A stretch of DNA of 64,000 nt, taken from assembly GCF_900094565.1 (NCBI RefSeq), contig NZ_FMAF01000029.1:1-64000 (forward strand). The letters run 5' to 3'. The DNA is from Martinezella lusitana. Lineage in GTDB: Bacteria > Pseudomonadota > Alphaproteobacteria > Rhizobiales > Rhizobiaceae. Shown here one piece after another: positions 17,328 to 26,084 of the stretch; the first letter of the stretch is position 1, and every line of letters starts with the position of its first letter. The notes below the pieces were generated by a model. That model was not told the origin of the DNA, did no database searches, and worked only from the letters and a program-made list of their open reading frames with translations. The position numbers and the translations under genes are program-made.

Positions 17328-18091
17328 TGGCGTCTGACATGAATAGCCGGAAGTCGCTTGCCGACTTCCGGCATGATGCCCTTTCAGAGACAAGTTCCAC
17401 CAACAGCGAGTGCCTGGAACGGGCACGTGCGGGCGATCGCGGAAACCTTTGGGTCACCGCCGAACGTCAGACCGGTGGACGTGGTCGCCGCGGCCGTCCC
17501 TGGGTATCCGAGCGCGGTAATCTCTATGCATCTCTCCTGTTGATCGATCCTGCTCCGATGGACCGTCTCGGCTCCCTGCCGCTCGCGGTCGCGATTGCCG
17601 TGCATCAGGCGGTGCGCAGCGTGCTGCCGCTGGCCGCCGAACCGGTCGAGATCAAGTGGCCGAACGATATCCTGATCGGCCGCAAGAAGACCTGCGGTAT
17701 CCTGCTCGAGGGCGAAGCCTTACCCGACGGGCGCTATGCGCTTGTCATCGGTATCGGCATCAACGTCGCCGTCATGCCCGACAATCCGATGTATCCGGTC
17801 ACCTGCCTGCGGCAGCAGGGCTCGATGGTCTCGCCTGATGAATTGTTTGCCCATCTCTATGCGGCGATGGCCGAAGCCCTTGATGTTTGGAACAGCGGCA
17901 AGGGCATTCGGGAGGTCACGGCGCGCTGGCGCGAAGCGGCCTGTGGCGTCGGTGAAAAGATCACGGTGAACTTGCCGGACAAGTCGATTTTAGGCCATTT
18001 CGTCGGAATCGATGATAATGGCTTGTTGATGCTCGAGACCGAAGACGGCAGGACTATGCCGATCGCGGCGGGCGATGTTTTCTTTAGGTAA
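17327..18091 (+). CDS. birA: Biotin--[acetyl-CoA-carboxylase] ligase
   Basis: Attaches biotin to carboxylase carrier domains by way of biotinyl-AMP. The 254-residue protein has the catalytic RQTGGRGRRGRPW glycine-rich loop (about residues 50-62), the VEIKWPNDI lysine/asparagine motif and the KTCGILLE motif. A small SH3-like C-terminal domain follows. There is no N-terminal helix-turn-helix, so it is the monofunctional type without repressor activity. Start ATG 17327 overlaps the nuoN stop; ATG 17339 is an alternative. The TAA stop ends just before rnj. Confidence 0.9.
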   Translation: MASDMNSRKSLADFRHDALSETSSTNSECLERARAGDRGNLWVTAERQTGGRGRRGRPWVSERGNLYASLLLIDPAPMDRLGSLPLAVAIAVHQAVRSVLPLAAEPVEIKWPNDILIGRKKTCGILLEGEALPDGRYALVIGIGINVAVMPDNPMYPVTCLRQQGSMVSPDELFAHLYAAMAEALDVWNSGKGIREVTARWREAACGVGEKITVNLPDKSILGHFVGIDDNGLLMLETEDGRTMPIAAGDVFFR

Positions 18092-18105
18092 TGGTTGGGA
18101 ACGAA

Positions 18106-19779
18106 ATGGCGAAACAAGACGAACTGGTGTTTCTGCCACTCGGCGGCGTCGGCGAGATCGGTATGAATCTCGCTCTGTATGGCTATGGAACGCCGGAGCA
18201 TCGCCAGTGGATCATGGTCGATTGCGGCGTTACGTTTCCGGGACCGGATCTGCCGGGCGTGGATCTGGTGTTGCCGGACATCCGCTTTCTCGCCAAGGAG
18301 CGCAAGAACCTCAAGGGCATCATCATTACCCACGCGCATGAGGATCACTACGGCGCGCTGAGCGATCTCTGGCCGGGTCTCAACGTCCCCGTCTACGCTT
18401 CGGGCTTTACCGCCGGCCTTCTGGAAGCCAAGCGCGACTATGAAAAGACGATGGGTCAGATCCCGATCACCCCGTTCAAGGCTGGTGACCGCATCAATGT
18501 CGGCCCCTTCAGCATCGAGGGCGTCGCCGTCAATCACTCCATTCCCGAACCGATGTCGTTGATGATCCGCACGCCGCTCGGCAACGTCATTCATACCGGC
18601 GATTGGAAGATCGACCACGAGCCTTCGCTCGGGCCGCTCACCGACGAGACCCGCTTCCGGCAGCTGGGTGACGAAGGCGTCCTGGCACTGATGTGCGATT
18701 CCACCAATGCCCTGCGGGATGGCGTCTCGCCCTCGGAAAAGGACGTTTCCGAAAGCCTGCGCAAGATCATCGAGAATGCCGAAGGCCGGGTAGCGATCAC
18801 CACCTTCTCCTCGAATGTCGGCCGCATCCGCACTGTTGCCGAGGCTGCCGAGGCCGCGGGTCGCGAAGTGCTGTTGTTGGGCAGTTCGCTGAAGCGTGTC
18901 GTCGACGTCGCCCGCGATGTCGGTCTCATGGACGGCATCAAGCCGTTCATTGCCGAGGATGAGTATGGCTATATCCCGCGCGACAAGGTCGTAGTCATCC
19001 TGACCGGCAGCCAGGGTGAGCCGCGCGCCGCTCTTGCCAAGCTGGCAAGGGACGAAATGCGCCACGTCGCGCTGGCATCAGGTGATATCGTCGTCTTTTC
19101 CTCGCGCGCCATCCCGGGCAACGAGAAGGCCATCCAGGACATCAAGAACGGCCTGATCGAACAGGGCGTGCATGTCGTGACGGATGCCGAAGCGCTCGTG
19201 CACGTGTCCGGCCATCCCCGGCGCAATGAGCTGCAGAAGATGTATGAGTGGACGCGGCCGAAGGTCGTTGTGCCTGTGCATGGCGAGCCGACGCATTTGA
19301 GCGCGCATAAAGAACTGGCCGAACAGTCCGGTATCGCCACCGTGCCGAAGGTTCGCAATGGCGACATATTGCGCCTCGCGCCGGGACCGGTCGAGGTGAT
19401 CGGCGAGGCGCCGCATGGACGTATCTTCAAGGACGGCATACTGATTGGCGATTTCGACGAGATGGGCATCGGCGAACGCAAGAAGCTGTCCTATGTCGGC
19501 CATGTCGCCGTCAATCTCGTGCTCGATGCCCGTTACGACATCGCCGGCGATCCGGATATCGTGTCCATCGGCCTGCCGGCCTATGACGACGAAGGCGAGG
19601 AGATGGAGGACACGCTCTTCGATGCCCTTGTCAGCGCCATCGAGAGCATTCCGCGCGCGCGCCGCAAGGATCTGGCCATGCTGCAGGAGGCTGCTCGTCG
19701 CGCCGTGCGCTCCGCCGCCAATCACGGATGGGGAAAGAAGCCTTTTGTGACGGTGTTCGTCACGCGCACTGCCGGCTGA
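18106..19779 (+). CDS. rnj: Ribonuclease J (metallo-beta-lactamase / beta-CASP)
   Basis: An endo- and 5'-exoribonuclease used in mRNA decay and rRNA maturation in alphaproteobacteria. The 557-residue protein has the metallo-beta-lactamase motifs HAHEDHYGA (about residues 74-82), a further metal-ligand histidine in VNHSIP and an HTGDWK motif. The beta-CASP part includes GSQGEPRAAL and VHVSGHPRRNEL, followed by VPVHGEPTHL. I chose ATG 18106, which gives the N terminus MAKQDELVFLPLGG, with GGGAACGA as binding site; an in-frame ATG at 18091 overlaps the birA stop. Confidence 0.92.
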   Translation: MAKQDELVFLPLGGVGEIGMNLALYGYGTPEHRQWIMVDCGVTFPGPDLPGVDLVLPDIRFLAKERKNLKGIIITHAHEDHYGALSDLWPGLNVPVYASGFTAGLLEAKRDYEKTMGQIPITPFKAGDRINVGPFSIEGVAVNHSIPEPMSLMIRTPLGNVIHTGDWKIDHEPSLGPLTDETRFRQLGDEGVLALMCDSTNALRDGVSPSEKDVSESLRKIIENAEGRVAITTFSSNVGRIRTVAEAAEAAGREVLLLGSSLKRVVDVARDVGLMDGIKPFIAEDEYGYIPRDKVVVILTGSQGEPRAALAKLARDEMRHVALASGDIVVFSSRAIPGNEKAIQDIKNGLIEQGVHVVTDAEALVHVSGHPRRNELQKMYEWTRPKVVVPVHGEPTHLSAHKELAEQSGIATVPKVRNGDILRLAPGPVEVIGEAPHGRIFKDGILIGDFDEMGIGERKKLSYVGHVAVNLVLDARYDIAGDPDIVSIGLPAYDDEGEEMEDTLFDALVSAIESIPRARRKDLAMLQEAARRAVRSAANHGWGKKPFVTVFVTRTAG

Positions 19780-19810
19780 GGCCCGTGATCCGATCGGGGA
19801 GGAGAGATCC

Positions 19811-20215
19811 GTGCTTGGACGCATCAATCACATCGCGCTTGCCGTTCCGGATATAGCCGCCGCTTCGGCGACCTATCGCGAAACACTCGGCGCTAAGGTG
19901 TCTGCGCCGCAGGCATTGCCGGAACATGGCGTCACGGTCGTCTTCGTCGAGCTGCCAAACAGCAAGGTCGAACTGCTCGAGCCGCTGGGCGAGACCTCGC
20001 CGGTCGCCGCTTTCCTCGCGAAGAACCCCGACGGCGGCATGCATCATATCTGTTACGAAGTTGCAGATATCCTTGCAGCACGCGACCAGCTGGTCGCCGC
20101 AGGCGCTCGCGTGCTTGGAGATGGCGAGCCGAAGATCGGCGCGCATGGCAAGCAGGTGCTCTTCCTGCATCCGAAGGATTTCTTCGGCACGCTGATCGAG
20201 CTCGAGCAAGTGTGA
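19811..20215 (+). CDS. mce: Methylmalonyl-CoA epimerase
   Basis: Interconverts (R)- and (S)-methylmalonyl-CoA in the propionyl-CoA to succinyl-CoA route. The 134-residue protein is a VOC-fold metalloenzyme: NHIALAVPD with the first metal histidine near the N terminus, HHICYEV in the middle, and a late glutamate in GTLIELEQ. Length is normal for the family. The start is GTG at 19811 after GGGGAGGAGAG. It follows rnj by 31 bases and is likely co-transcribed. Confidence 0.88.
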   Translation: MLGRINHIALAVPDIAAASATYRETLGAKVSAPQALPEHGVTVVFVELPNSKVELLEPLGETSPVAAFLAKNPDGGMHHICYEVADILAARDQLVAAGARVLGDGEPKIGAHGKQVLFLHPKDFFGTLIELEQV

Positions 20216-20237
20216 CATTAAAGCGCTGGACGACGCT

Positions 20238-20266
20238 TTGAAACGCGACAGCTTTGCCCCTATAAG
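20238..20266 (+). promoter_or_regulatory. Promoter upstream of the DUF1467 gene
   Basis: TTGAAA (20238-20243) and TATAAG (20261-20266) at exactly 17-base spacing, with the gene start 48 bases after the -10. This suggests the DUF1467 gene can be transcribed apart from the nuo-mce operon. Confidence 0.5.
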
Positions 20267-20313
20267 CAACTTGGAAGAGGAAGAGGCGAGCAGGCTCGTC
20301 TTAAGGGAGCGGA

Positions 20314-20592
20314 ATGGTCCAGCAGATTATAGCGAGTCTCGCGGTGTATTTCGTCATCTGGTGGATCACGCTTTTTGCGGTCCTTCCATTCGGCTTGCGC
20401 ACCCAGGCCGAGGACAAGCATGTGGTCTTCGGTACTGTCGAAAGCGCACCGACGAAATTCCGTGCCTGGAGAGTGGTGTTCTTCACGACGCTGGTATCGG
20501 CTCTCATCTATGGTGCCTGGTATGTCGCCTCGCACTATTTCGGACTGAGCGTCGACTCCATTCCGCGGTTCGTTCCGAACTACGACAAATAA
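20314..20592 (+). CDS. DUF1467 family membrane protein
   Basis: A 92-residue protein with two hydrophobic segments (about residues 5-28 and 51-75) joined by a polar loop. The motif WWITLFAVLPFGLRTQ in the first half is the hallmark of the DUF1467 family, which is restricted to alphaproteobacteria; its function is unknown. The ATG is preceded by AAGGGAGCGGA. It sits between mce and proS with its own likely promoter. Confidence 0.85.
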   Translation: MVQQIIASLAVYFVIWWITLFAVLPFGLRTQAEDKHVVFGTVESAPTKFRAWRVVFFTTLVSALIYGAWYVASHYFGLSVDSIPRFVPNYDK

Positions 20593-20774
20593 CCTATCGG
20601 AAATTGTGGTTGGAATCGCCTGGACACCAATCGCCTCGCGATCGCTTTCAATTTGTCACACGCCTGTCATCTTTGTGAAGCAAAGAATCTATGAACGACG
20701 ACCGCAATGCGCTGGTTAAGAAGCCTTTTGATGCGTCTGTCGAGCCAGTTGGCAGACAGCTAGCCAAGGCGAAA

Positions 20775-20925
20775 AGCAAAAAAAAACAAGGCCATAAGCC
20801 TTGTTTTAAAGTATCGCGTGATCCTTATCCGTTACCGGGGCAGCGAGCGAGCGCGCCTAAGATCTGATCCTCCCAAGACTTGACCGCGAAACGGCAAGAA
20901 TTTAACCTTCCTGCCTCTTTTGTGA
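20775..20925 (-). ncRNA. Candidate trans-acting small RNA upstream of proS
   Basis: A strong minus-strand terminator has no protein gene in front of it on that strand, which implies a non-coding transcript. About 150 bases upstream of the terminator end lies an inverted repeat TGAGCTAA/TTAGCTCA (20923-20940) that could be in the 5' end or the promoter. The internal sequence includes a GGGAGGATC stretch. From memory, the alphaproteobacterial sRNA family alpha-r9 (Smr9C of Sinorhizobium) is about 150 nt and may lie in this neighbourhood; that match is unverified. The 5' end is a guess. Confidence 0.5.
20777..20808 (-). terminator. Strong intrinsic terminator, best on the minus strand
   Basis: AAAACAAGGC (20783-20792) pairs with GCCTTGTTTT (20798-20807) around loop CATAA. 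On the minus strand the hairpin is followed by nine T residues (A run at 20778-20786). On the plus strand only four T follow, so the main direction is minus, although it can also end the DUF1467 transcript. Confidence 0.85.
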
Positions 20926-20940
20926 GCTAAAATTAGCTCA
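20923..20940. repeat. Inverted repeat TGAGCTAA-AA-TTAGCTCA
   Basis: Perfect 8-bp arms separated by two bases. It may be an operator, or the 5' hairpin of the minus-strand RNA ending near 20777. Confidence 0.5.
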
Positions 20941-21215
20941 AAGATTGAGCTTTGTCATCTATTTTTTTGCTTTTTTGCTACAGTCGCGCAGAATTTTTCT
21001 GTTGATGAAATTTCGTCTTAAATCCTTACAAACGTGCGATTTTTCGAAATCGCGGAAATATATCACATCGCCCGCATTCGTGGGCATTTCTCGCATTCCC
21101 TACGCGTCGAATGCGGGTTTCCTTCCTGCGCCGAAGCAGTTATGAACTGCCTCCAGTACACAATTTGCTAACGATTCCGCCAGAGGCGAATCGTCAAACC
21201 TCTGGAACAAGCGTC

Positions 21216-22538
21216 ATGCGTCTGTCTCGTTACTTCATGCCCATTCTGAAGGAAAATCCTAAAGAGGCTGAAATTGTTTCCCATCGGCTCATGCTACGCA
21301 CCGGCATGATCCGCCAGCAGTCACAGGGTATCTATTCCTGGCTGCCGCTGGGCAAGCGCGTGCTCGACAAGGTCAACAAGATCATCCGCGAGGAGCAGAA
21401 TCGTTCCGGCGCCATCGAGCTTTTGATGCCCACGCTGCAGACGGCCGAGCTCTGGCAGGAGAGCGGCCGCTACGACGCCTACGGCAAGGAAATGCTGCGC
21501 ATCAAGGACCGGCAGGACCGGCCCATGCTTTACGGCCCGACCAACGAGGAGATGATCACCGACATCTTCCGGTCCTACGTCAAGTCCTACAAGGACCTGC
21601 CGCTCAATCTCTATCATATACAGCTGAAATTCCGTGACGAGATCCGTCCGCGTTTCGGCACCATGCGCTCGCGTGAGTTCATGATGAAAGATGCCTATTC
21701 CTTCGATCTGACGCAGGAAGGCGCCGTGATTGCCTACAACAAGATGTTCACGGCATATCTGCGCACCTTCGACCGCCTTGGTCTTCGGGCAATCCCCATG
21801 CGCGCCGACACCGGCCCCATCGGCGGCGAGCTCAGCCACGAATTCATCATCCTCGCAGATACCGGCGAATCCGAAGTTTTCTGCCATAAGGATTTCGTCA
21901 ATTTCGATATCCCCGGCGAAGACACGAATTTTGATGACGCTGCTGGCCTGAAAGGCATCTTCGACAAGTGGACTTCGGTCTATGCCGCCACCTCGGAAAT
22001 GCATGATGAAGCCGCCTTCAACGCCATCCCCGAAGGCGAGCGCCTCTCGGCGCGCGGCATCGAGGTCGGCCACATCTTCTACTTCGGCACGAAATATTCC
22101 GAACCGATGGGTGCGAAAGTTCAGGGTCCCGACGGCAAGGAACATGCTGTACACATGGGATCTTACGGTATCGGCCCGACACGCCTTGTTCCCGCCATCA
22201 TCGAAGCATCGCATGACGAGAACGGAATCATCTGGCCTGCTTCGGTTGCGCCTTTTGACGTCGTGGTGATCAACATGAAGTCCGGCGACCAAGCCTGTGA
22301 CGATGCTTGCGAAACGGTCTACGCCGCCCTGTCGAAGGCCGGCAAGGATGTCCTGCTTGACGATCGCGACGATCGTGCCGGAACGAAGTTCGCGACGGCG
22401 GATCTGATCGGCCTGCCCGTGCAGATCATCGTCGGGCCGCGTTCGATCGCGGGCGGCGAGGTGGAAGTGAAGGACCGTAAGACCGGTGCTCGCGAGACGA
22501 TGACAGTCGAAGCGGCAATCAAGCGGCTGGCCGGCTGA
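21216..22538 (+). CDS. proS: Prolyl-tRNA synthetase (alphaproteobacterial short type)
   Basis: Charges tRNA-Pro with proline. The 440-residue protein is a class II synthetase: motif 1 region around MLRTGMIRQQSQGIYSWLPLG, motif 2 FRDEIRPRFGTMRSREFMMKDAYSF with the catalytic arginines, and motif 3 GIGPTRL. The anticodon-binding domain is C-terminal. The long insertion (editing) domain of E. coli ProRS is absent, and the size of about 440 is the normal alphaproteobacterial form. The ATG at 21216 gives the expected N terminus MRLSRYFMPILKE; upstream codons are not conserved-looking. Confidence 0.93.
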   Translation: MRLSRYFMPILKENPKEAEIVSHRLMLRTGMIRQQSQGIYSWLPLGKRVLDKVNKIIREEQNRSGAIELLMPTLQTAELWQESGRYDAYGKEMLRIKDRQDRPMLYGPTNEEMITDIFRSYVKSYKDLPLNLYHIQLKFRDEIRPRFGTMRSREFMMKDAYSFDLTQEGAVIAYNKMFTAYLRTFDRLGLRAIPMRADTGPIGGELSHEFIILADTGESEVFCHKDFVNFDIPGEDTNFDDAAGLKGIFDKWTSVYAATSEMHDEAAFNAIPEGERLSARGIEVGHIFYFGTKYSEPMGAKVQGPDGKEHAVHMGSYGIGPTRLVPAIIEASHDENGIIWPASVAPFDVVVINMKSGDQACDDACETVYAALSKAGKDVLLDDRDDRAGTKFATADLIGLPVQIIVGPRSIAGGEVEVKDRKTGARETMTVEAAIKRLAG

Positions 22539-22564
22539 TAGACAAAAGACAGGATGGAAGGCGA

Positions 22565-23875
22565 ATGGCGGTGAACGTGGCAGTGGAACAGCAGGGAAAT
22601 TCGCCCAAGGCCAGCCCGTCATCCCGTCCGTTTTCCGGATTCGAGCGACTTGTCGCGTGGCGCTATCTTCGCTCCCGGCGCAAGGAAGCATCGATTTCGG
22701 TCATTGCCGGCTTCTCGCTGGTCGGCATCATGCTGGGCGTCGCCGCGCTGATCATCGTCATGGCGGTCATGAACGGCTTCCGCGCCGAACTCTTCAAGCA
22801 GATTCTTGGCTTCAACGGCCATGTCGTCGTGCAGCCGATCGATTCGCCGTTGAACGACTATGCTGAGCTGGCTAAGAAGTTTGCCGCTGTTCCCGGTGTC
22901 ACCATGGCCTTGCCGCTGGTGGAAGGTGAAACGCTTGCGTCCGGGCGGGGCGGCTCCGGCACCGGCGCGCTGGTGCGCGGCATCCGCGCCGAGGATATGA
23001 CCAAGCTCAAAACCGTTTCCGATCATATCGTCTCCGGCGACATAGTCGGCTTTGCCTCGGGGCAGGGCGTGCTGGTGGGTACACGCCTTGCGCGGCAGCT
23101 GGGCCTGACGGTCGGCGACCAGATCACGCTGACGGCGCCCGATGGCGATGTGACGCCCTTCGGCGTCAATCCGCGCGTCAAGGCTTATACGATCTCCGGC
23201 CTCTTCGAGGTCGGCATGTCCGAATATGATTCCTCCGTCGTCTTCATGCCGCTGGAGGAATCACAGCTCTTTTTCAACGCCGAAGGCATCGTCGAGAAGA
23301 TAGAACTCTTCGTCAGCAATCCCGATGATGTCGATGAGTTGAGGCCGAAGATCGAGGCTGCCGCGGGTCGGCAAGTGTTCCTGACCGACTGGCGGCAGGT
23401 CAACGAGACTTTCTTCTCGGCACTGCAGGTCGAGCGCAACACCATGTTCATGATCCTGACGCTGATCGTCCTCGTGGCTGCGCTAAATATCATTTCCGGT
23501 CTGATCATGCTGGTGAAGGACAAGGGCAGCGATATCGCCATCCTGCGCACCATGGGCGCGACGTCCGGGGCGATCATGCGCATCTTCTTCATGACAGGTG
23601 CTGCCATCGGCGTGGTCGGCACATTCGCCGGCGTTCTGCTCGGTGTCCTGGTCTGCCTGAATATCGAATCCATCCGGCAGTTCTTCTCCTGGATTTCGGG
23701 CACGGTGATCTTCAATCCGGAGGTCTACTTCCTCAGCAAGCTGCCGGCCCAGATGAATATGAGCGAGACCGTCTCCGTTGTTGTGATGGCACTGACGCTG
23801 TCTTTCCTTGCCACGATCTTTCCGGCCTGGCGTGCCTCGCGGCTCGATCCGGTGCAGGCGCTGCGCTACGAATAA
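22565..23875 (+). CDS. lolC: Lipoprotein-releasing ABC transporter permease (LolC/LolE)
   Basis: The membrane part of the Lol complex, which extracts outer-membrane lipoproteins from the inner membrane and passes them to LolA. The 436-residue protein has a first transmembrane segment at about residues 45-70, a large periplasmic domain (about 75-290), and three more segments in the last third, the MacB/FtsX layout. The RYLRSRRKEASISVIAGFSL motif is typical. A single permease gene is present, as in other alphaproteobacteria that use a homodimer. AAGG precedes the ATG. lolD follows after 14 bases. Confidence 0.9.
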   Translation: MAVNVAVEQQGNSPKASPSSRPFSGFERLVAWRYLRSRRKEASISVIAGFSLVGIMLGVAALIIVMAVMNGFRAELFKQILGFNGHVVVQPIDSPLNDYAELAKKFAAVPGVTMALPLVEGETLASGRGGSGTGALVRGIRAEDMTKLKTVSDHIVSGDIVGFASGQGVLVGTRLARQLGLTVGDQITLTAPDGDVTPFGVNPRVKAYTISGLFEVGMSEYDSSVVFMPLEESQLFFNAEGIVEKIELFVSNPDDVDELRPKIEAAAGRQVFLTDWRQVNETFFSALQVERNTMFMILTLIVLVAALNIISGLIMLVKDKGSDIAILRTMGATSGAIMRIFFMTGAAIGVVGTFAGVLLGVLVCLNIESIRQFFSWISGTVIFNPEVYFLSKLPAQMNMSETVSVVVMALTLSFLATIFPAWRASRLDPVQALRYE

Positions 23876-23889
23876 GGAATTCGCATTTG

Positions 23890-24573
23890 ATGAAAGGCAA
23901 CGTCGTTCTCCAGCTTTCGGGCGTGGAGCGTCATTACGGGCAAGGCGATACCCAGCTATCGATCCTGAAGGGAGCCGATTTCGCCCTGCGCAGCGGCGAG
24001 ATCGTCGCGCTGGTTGCGCCCTCCGGTACCGGCAAGTCGACGCTCCTGCATGTGGCCGGCCTGCTCGAGCATCCCGATAGCGGCGAAGTGCTGATCAATG
24101 GTCAGGCATGTGAAGGCCTGTCCGACGACAAGCGCACGGCTGTCCGTCGCAGCGAAATCGGCTTCGTCTATCAGTTCCACCATCTGCTGCCGGAATTTTC
24201 GGCGCTTGAAAACATCATGATGCCGCAACTGATCTCCGGCCTCTCCCGCAAGGAGGCAAGTGAGCGCGCCGCCCAGCTTCTCGATTACATGCGCATCGGC
24301 CACCGCGGCGATCATCGACCGGCCGAATTGTCCGGCGGCGAACAGCAACGCGTCGCCATTGCGCGCGCCGTCGCCAATGCGCCTCTGGTACTGCTGGCCG
24401 ATGAACCGACAGGCAATCTCGATCCCGCAACGGCACATTATGTCTTCGATGCCCTTGAAGCGCTGGTGCGGCAGTCGGGTCTGGCGGCATTGATCGCCAC
24501 GCATAATCACGAACTCGCAGTCCGCATGGACCGCCGCGTCACATTGAGCGAAGGCAAGGTGGTCGAGGTCTGA
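23890..24573 (+). CDS. lolD: Lipoprotein-releasing ABC transporter ATPase
   Basis: Provides the energy for lipoprotein release together with the preceding permease. The 227-residue ABC protein has Walker A in APSGTGKST (about 43-51), a Q-loop in VYQFHHLLPEF typical of LolD, signature LSGGEQQR, Walker B in LLADEPT and the H-loop in IATHNHE. Start: ATG 23890 is preceded directly by an in-frame TTG, and ATG is preferred. Gene order permease-ATPase and the 14-base gap indicate an operon. Confidence 0.92.
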   Translation: MKGNVVLQLSGVERHYGQGDTQLSILKGADFALRSGEIVALVAPSGTGKSTLLHVAGLLEHPDSGEVLINGQACEGLSDDKRTAVRRSEIGFVYQFHHLLPEFSALENIMMPQLISGLSRKEASERAAQLLDYMRIGHRGDHRPAELSGGEQQRVAIARAVANAPLVLLADEPTGNLDPATAHYVFDALEALVRQSGLAALIATHNHELAVRMDRRVTLSEGKVVEV

Positions 24574-24580
24574 TCGCCCG

Positions 24581-25048
24581 TTACGGAACGATCAGCCCGC
24601 CGCGATAATCCAGCTCGTAGGCCTTGCGCTCCTTCACCATGATGACCTCGTGACCGATAAAATGGTCGCAGCCGCCGGTGCTGCGATCGACGTAACGGCC
24701 GAAGGCGTGTTCGAATTCGAAGCCGCCGAGAAAGCGTTTTTCATCGAGATAGAGCCGCAGCAGCGCTGATTTGATGACCATGCCGGCGCTTCGCCCGTCG
24801 ATCAGGTCGGGCTCGACGATGCGGCCGAAATAGTTCATCGCCCAGACCGGCTCGTCGTCATGCCAGACCAGCTCCTGCCCGGCGAAATCCGTGCCACCGA
24901 AATAGCTGTCGAGATAGCGCCAGCGGCCATTGGCATAGCCGATGTCATGCGAGCCGCTTCGGCAGGACGGCAGTCTCTCGCCATCTCCGACATAGGTCTC
25001 GGCCTTGGCGATGACAATGAAATCGTTCAGCTCGGCAAGATCCAGCAT
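24581..25048 (-). CDS. DUF5680-type hypothetical protein
   Basis: A 155-residue soluble protein convergent with lolD. The middle section has a pattern I associate with DUF5680: ETYVGDG near the start, then GSHDIGY, RYLDSYFGG, GQELVWHD and WAMNYFG. Such domains occur alone or behind helix-turn-helix domains; no function is known to me. The ATG at 25048 is chosen because GGAGAGG lies just upstream; an in-frame TTG at 25060 is less likely. Confidence 0.7.
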   Translation of the reverse strand: MLDLAELNDFIVIAKAETYVGDGERLPSCRSGSHDIGYANGRWRYLDSYFGGTDFAGQELVWHDDEPVWAMNYFGRIVEPDLIDGRSAGMVIKSALLRLYLDEKRFLGGFEFEHAFGRYVDRSTGGCDHFIGHEVIMVKERKAYELDYRGGLIVP

Positions 25049-25133
25049 GGCCCTCTCCAATGATGGTAAGTGACCACAATGCCATGGAATGTGCAGCGCG
25101 TAAAGAACATATAGTGAACAAACGCTGTGTTTG

Positions 25134-25730
25134 CTATTGTCCGTCTCCGCAGATTTTCTGGCCGAAGTCGTCCTGCCAGTCCTCGATTTTGACCGTTTTG
25201 GCGTCTGCCTTGATATCCTTGCCGTTCTTTGTCGCCTTGCCGGTCAGGACATTGTAGTCGCAGTTGTAGCCGGAATCGGGTTCGAGCGTATCGCGGGACA
25301 CATAGGTATAGCCGGCAACGACGAAGCTGTTGTTGCGGTAGGCGAGTGTCAGCGTCTGCTCCCACCGGTCGCGTCCGACGCTGTCATTTTGCGATGTGAC
25401 GGTGATGGATCCGTTCGGCAGCGCCGCGATCGACGGTTCCTGGCCGACCATGCCGTCAGGCCCCACGCTGCCCCATATCTTGTTCGGCGCGCTGACTGCC
25501 AGATTCAGCAGCGCATGTTCGCCACCGCGCAGATAGATGTAGATGCCGATCGGATTATCGGCTTGATCGTCGGGAGCCGATGCGACCAGCAGAGCGAGAT
25601 CCGGCTTGCCGTCCTTGTTCCAGTCGCCGATCGCCGCGTCGATGATACGGTCGGGCGCAATGGCGTCCCCGGCATGCGCCGTGGTCGCGACCGAAAGCAG
25701 GGTGAAGGCGGCATAAGTCAGTGATTTCAT
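25134..25730 (-). CDS. Exported protein with FG-GAP/VCBS-like motif
   Basis: A 198-residue secreted or periplasmic protein of unknown role. Residues 1-18 form a signal peptide (MKSLTYAAFTLLSV, cleaved near AHA-GD). The next stretch, IGDWNKDGKPDLALLV, resembles an FG-GAP or VCBS repeat with a calcium-binding-like DWNKDGKPD loop. Three later cysteines (two around YNCDY and KICGD) could form a disulphide. The start at 25730 has GGGGAGATC upstream and is the only one that gives a signal peptide. Confidence 0.7.
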   Translation of the reverse strand: MKSLTYAAFTLLSVATTAHAGDAIAPDRIIDAAIGDWNKDGKPDLALLVASAPDDQADNPIGIYIYLRGGEHALLNLAVSAPNKIWGSVGPDGMVGQEPSIAALPNGSITVTSQNDSVGRDRWEQTLTLAYRNNSFVVAGYTYVSRDTLEPDSGYNCDYNVLTGKATKNGKDIKADAKTVKIEDWQDDFGQKICGDGQ

Positions 25731-25881
25731 GATGATCTCCCCTTTGTTCCTGCATAGCCTCGGGTTGATCGAGCGTCCATCGGCAAGACGAAATATCGGA
25801 CGATGAAATTTATTGATGCATCTATTGACTCCCGAACAAAAATAGAACAAAAAAGAAACATAACGAGTAAGGAGCGCGTAA

Positions 25882-25968
25882 ATGACCGATATCATTCGAG
25901 ACGTTGCAGCATTCACCTCCATCGTGATGTTCGTCGCCAGCTTTTCCCTCATCATGATGGCGATGTGA
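25882..25968 (+). CDS. 28-residue single-span membrane microprotein
   Basis: A very short gene: MTDIIRDVAAF is followed by a hydrophobic helix ending in SLIMMAM. It has a good ribosome binding site, AAGGAG at 25869-25874, seven bases before the ATG. The product would be a single transmembrane peptide. It stands alone between a divergent exported-protein gene and dnaE. I recall similar tiny ORFs in rhizobial genomes but cannot name one. Function unknown. Confidence 0.5.
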   Translation: MTDIIRDVAAFTSIVMFVASFSLIMMAM

Positions 25969-26084
25969 ATTTTATTCCCATACGAGCACGTTGCCCCCGA
26001 GTTTGATGGGAGCAACTCATGGACTTTGTCGTCCGCAATGCCGAGAATGGTGGTGATTCATTCAGGCATGCGGAAGGGTATGAG

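Larger units (their letters stand above)
20593..21215. other. Long intergenic region before proS
   Basis: A 623-base region without a convincing protein gene. It contains the strong hairpin at 20777-20808, a likely minus-strand small RNA (about 20775-20925), an inverted repeat at 20923-20940 and an AT-rich stretch (20930-21060) that may carry the proS promoter. A 58-codon frame from 20691 runs through the terminator hairpin and has no ribosome binding site. Confidence 0.6.

Noticed and set aside
20691..20867. A 58-codon frame after DUF1467
   Set aside because: It has no ribosome binding site and runs straight through a strong terminator hairpin.
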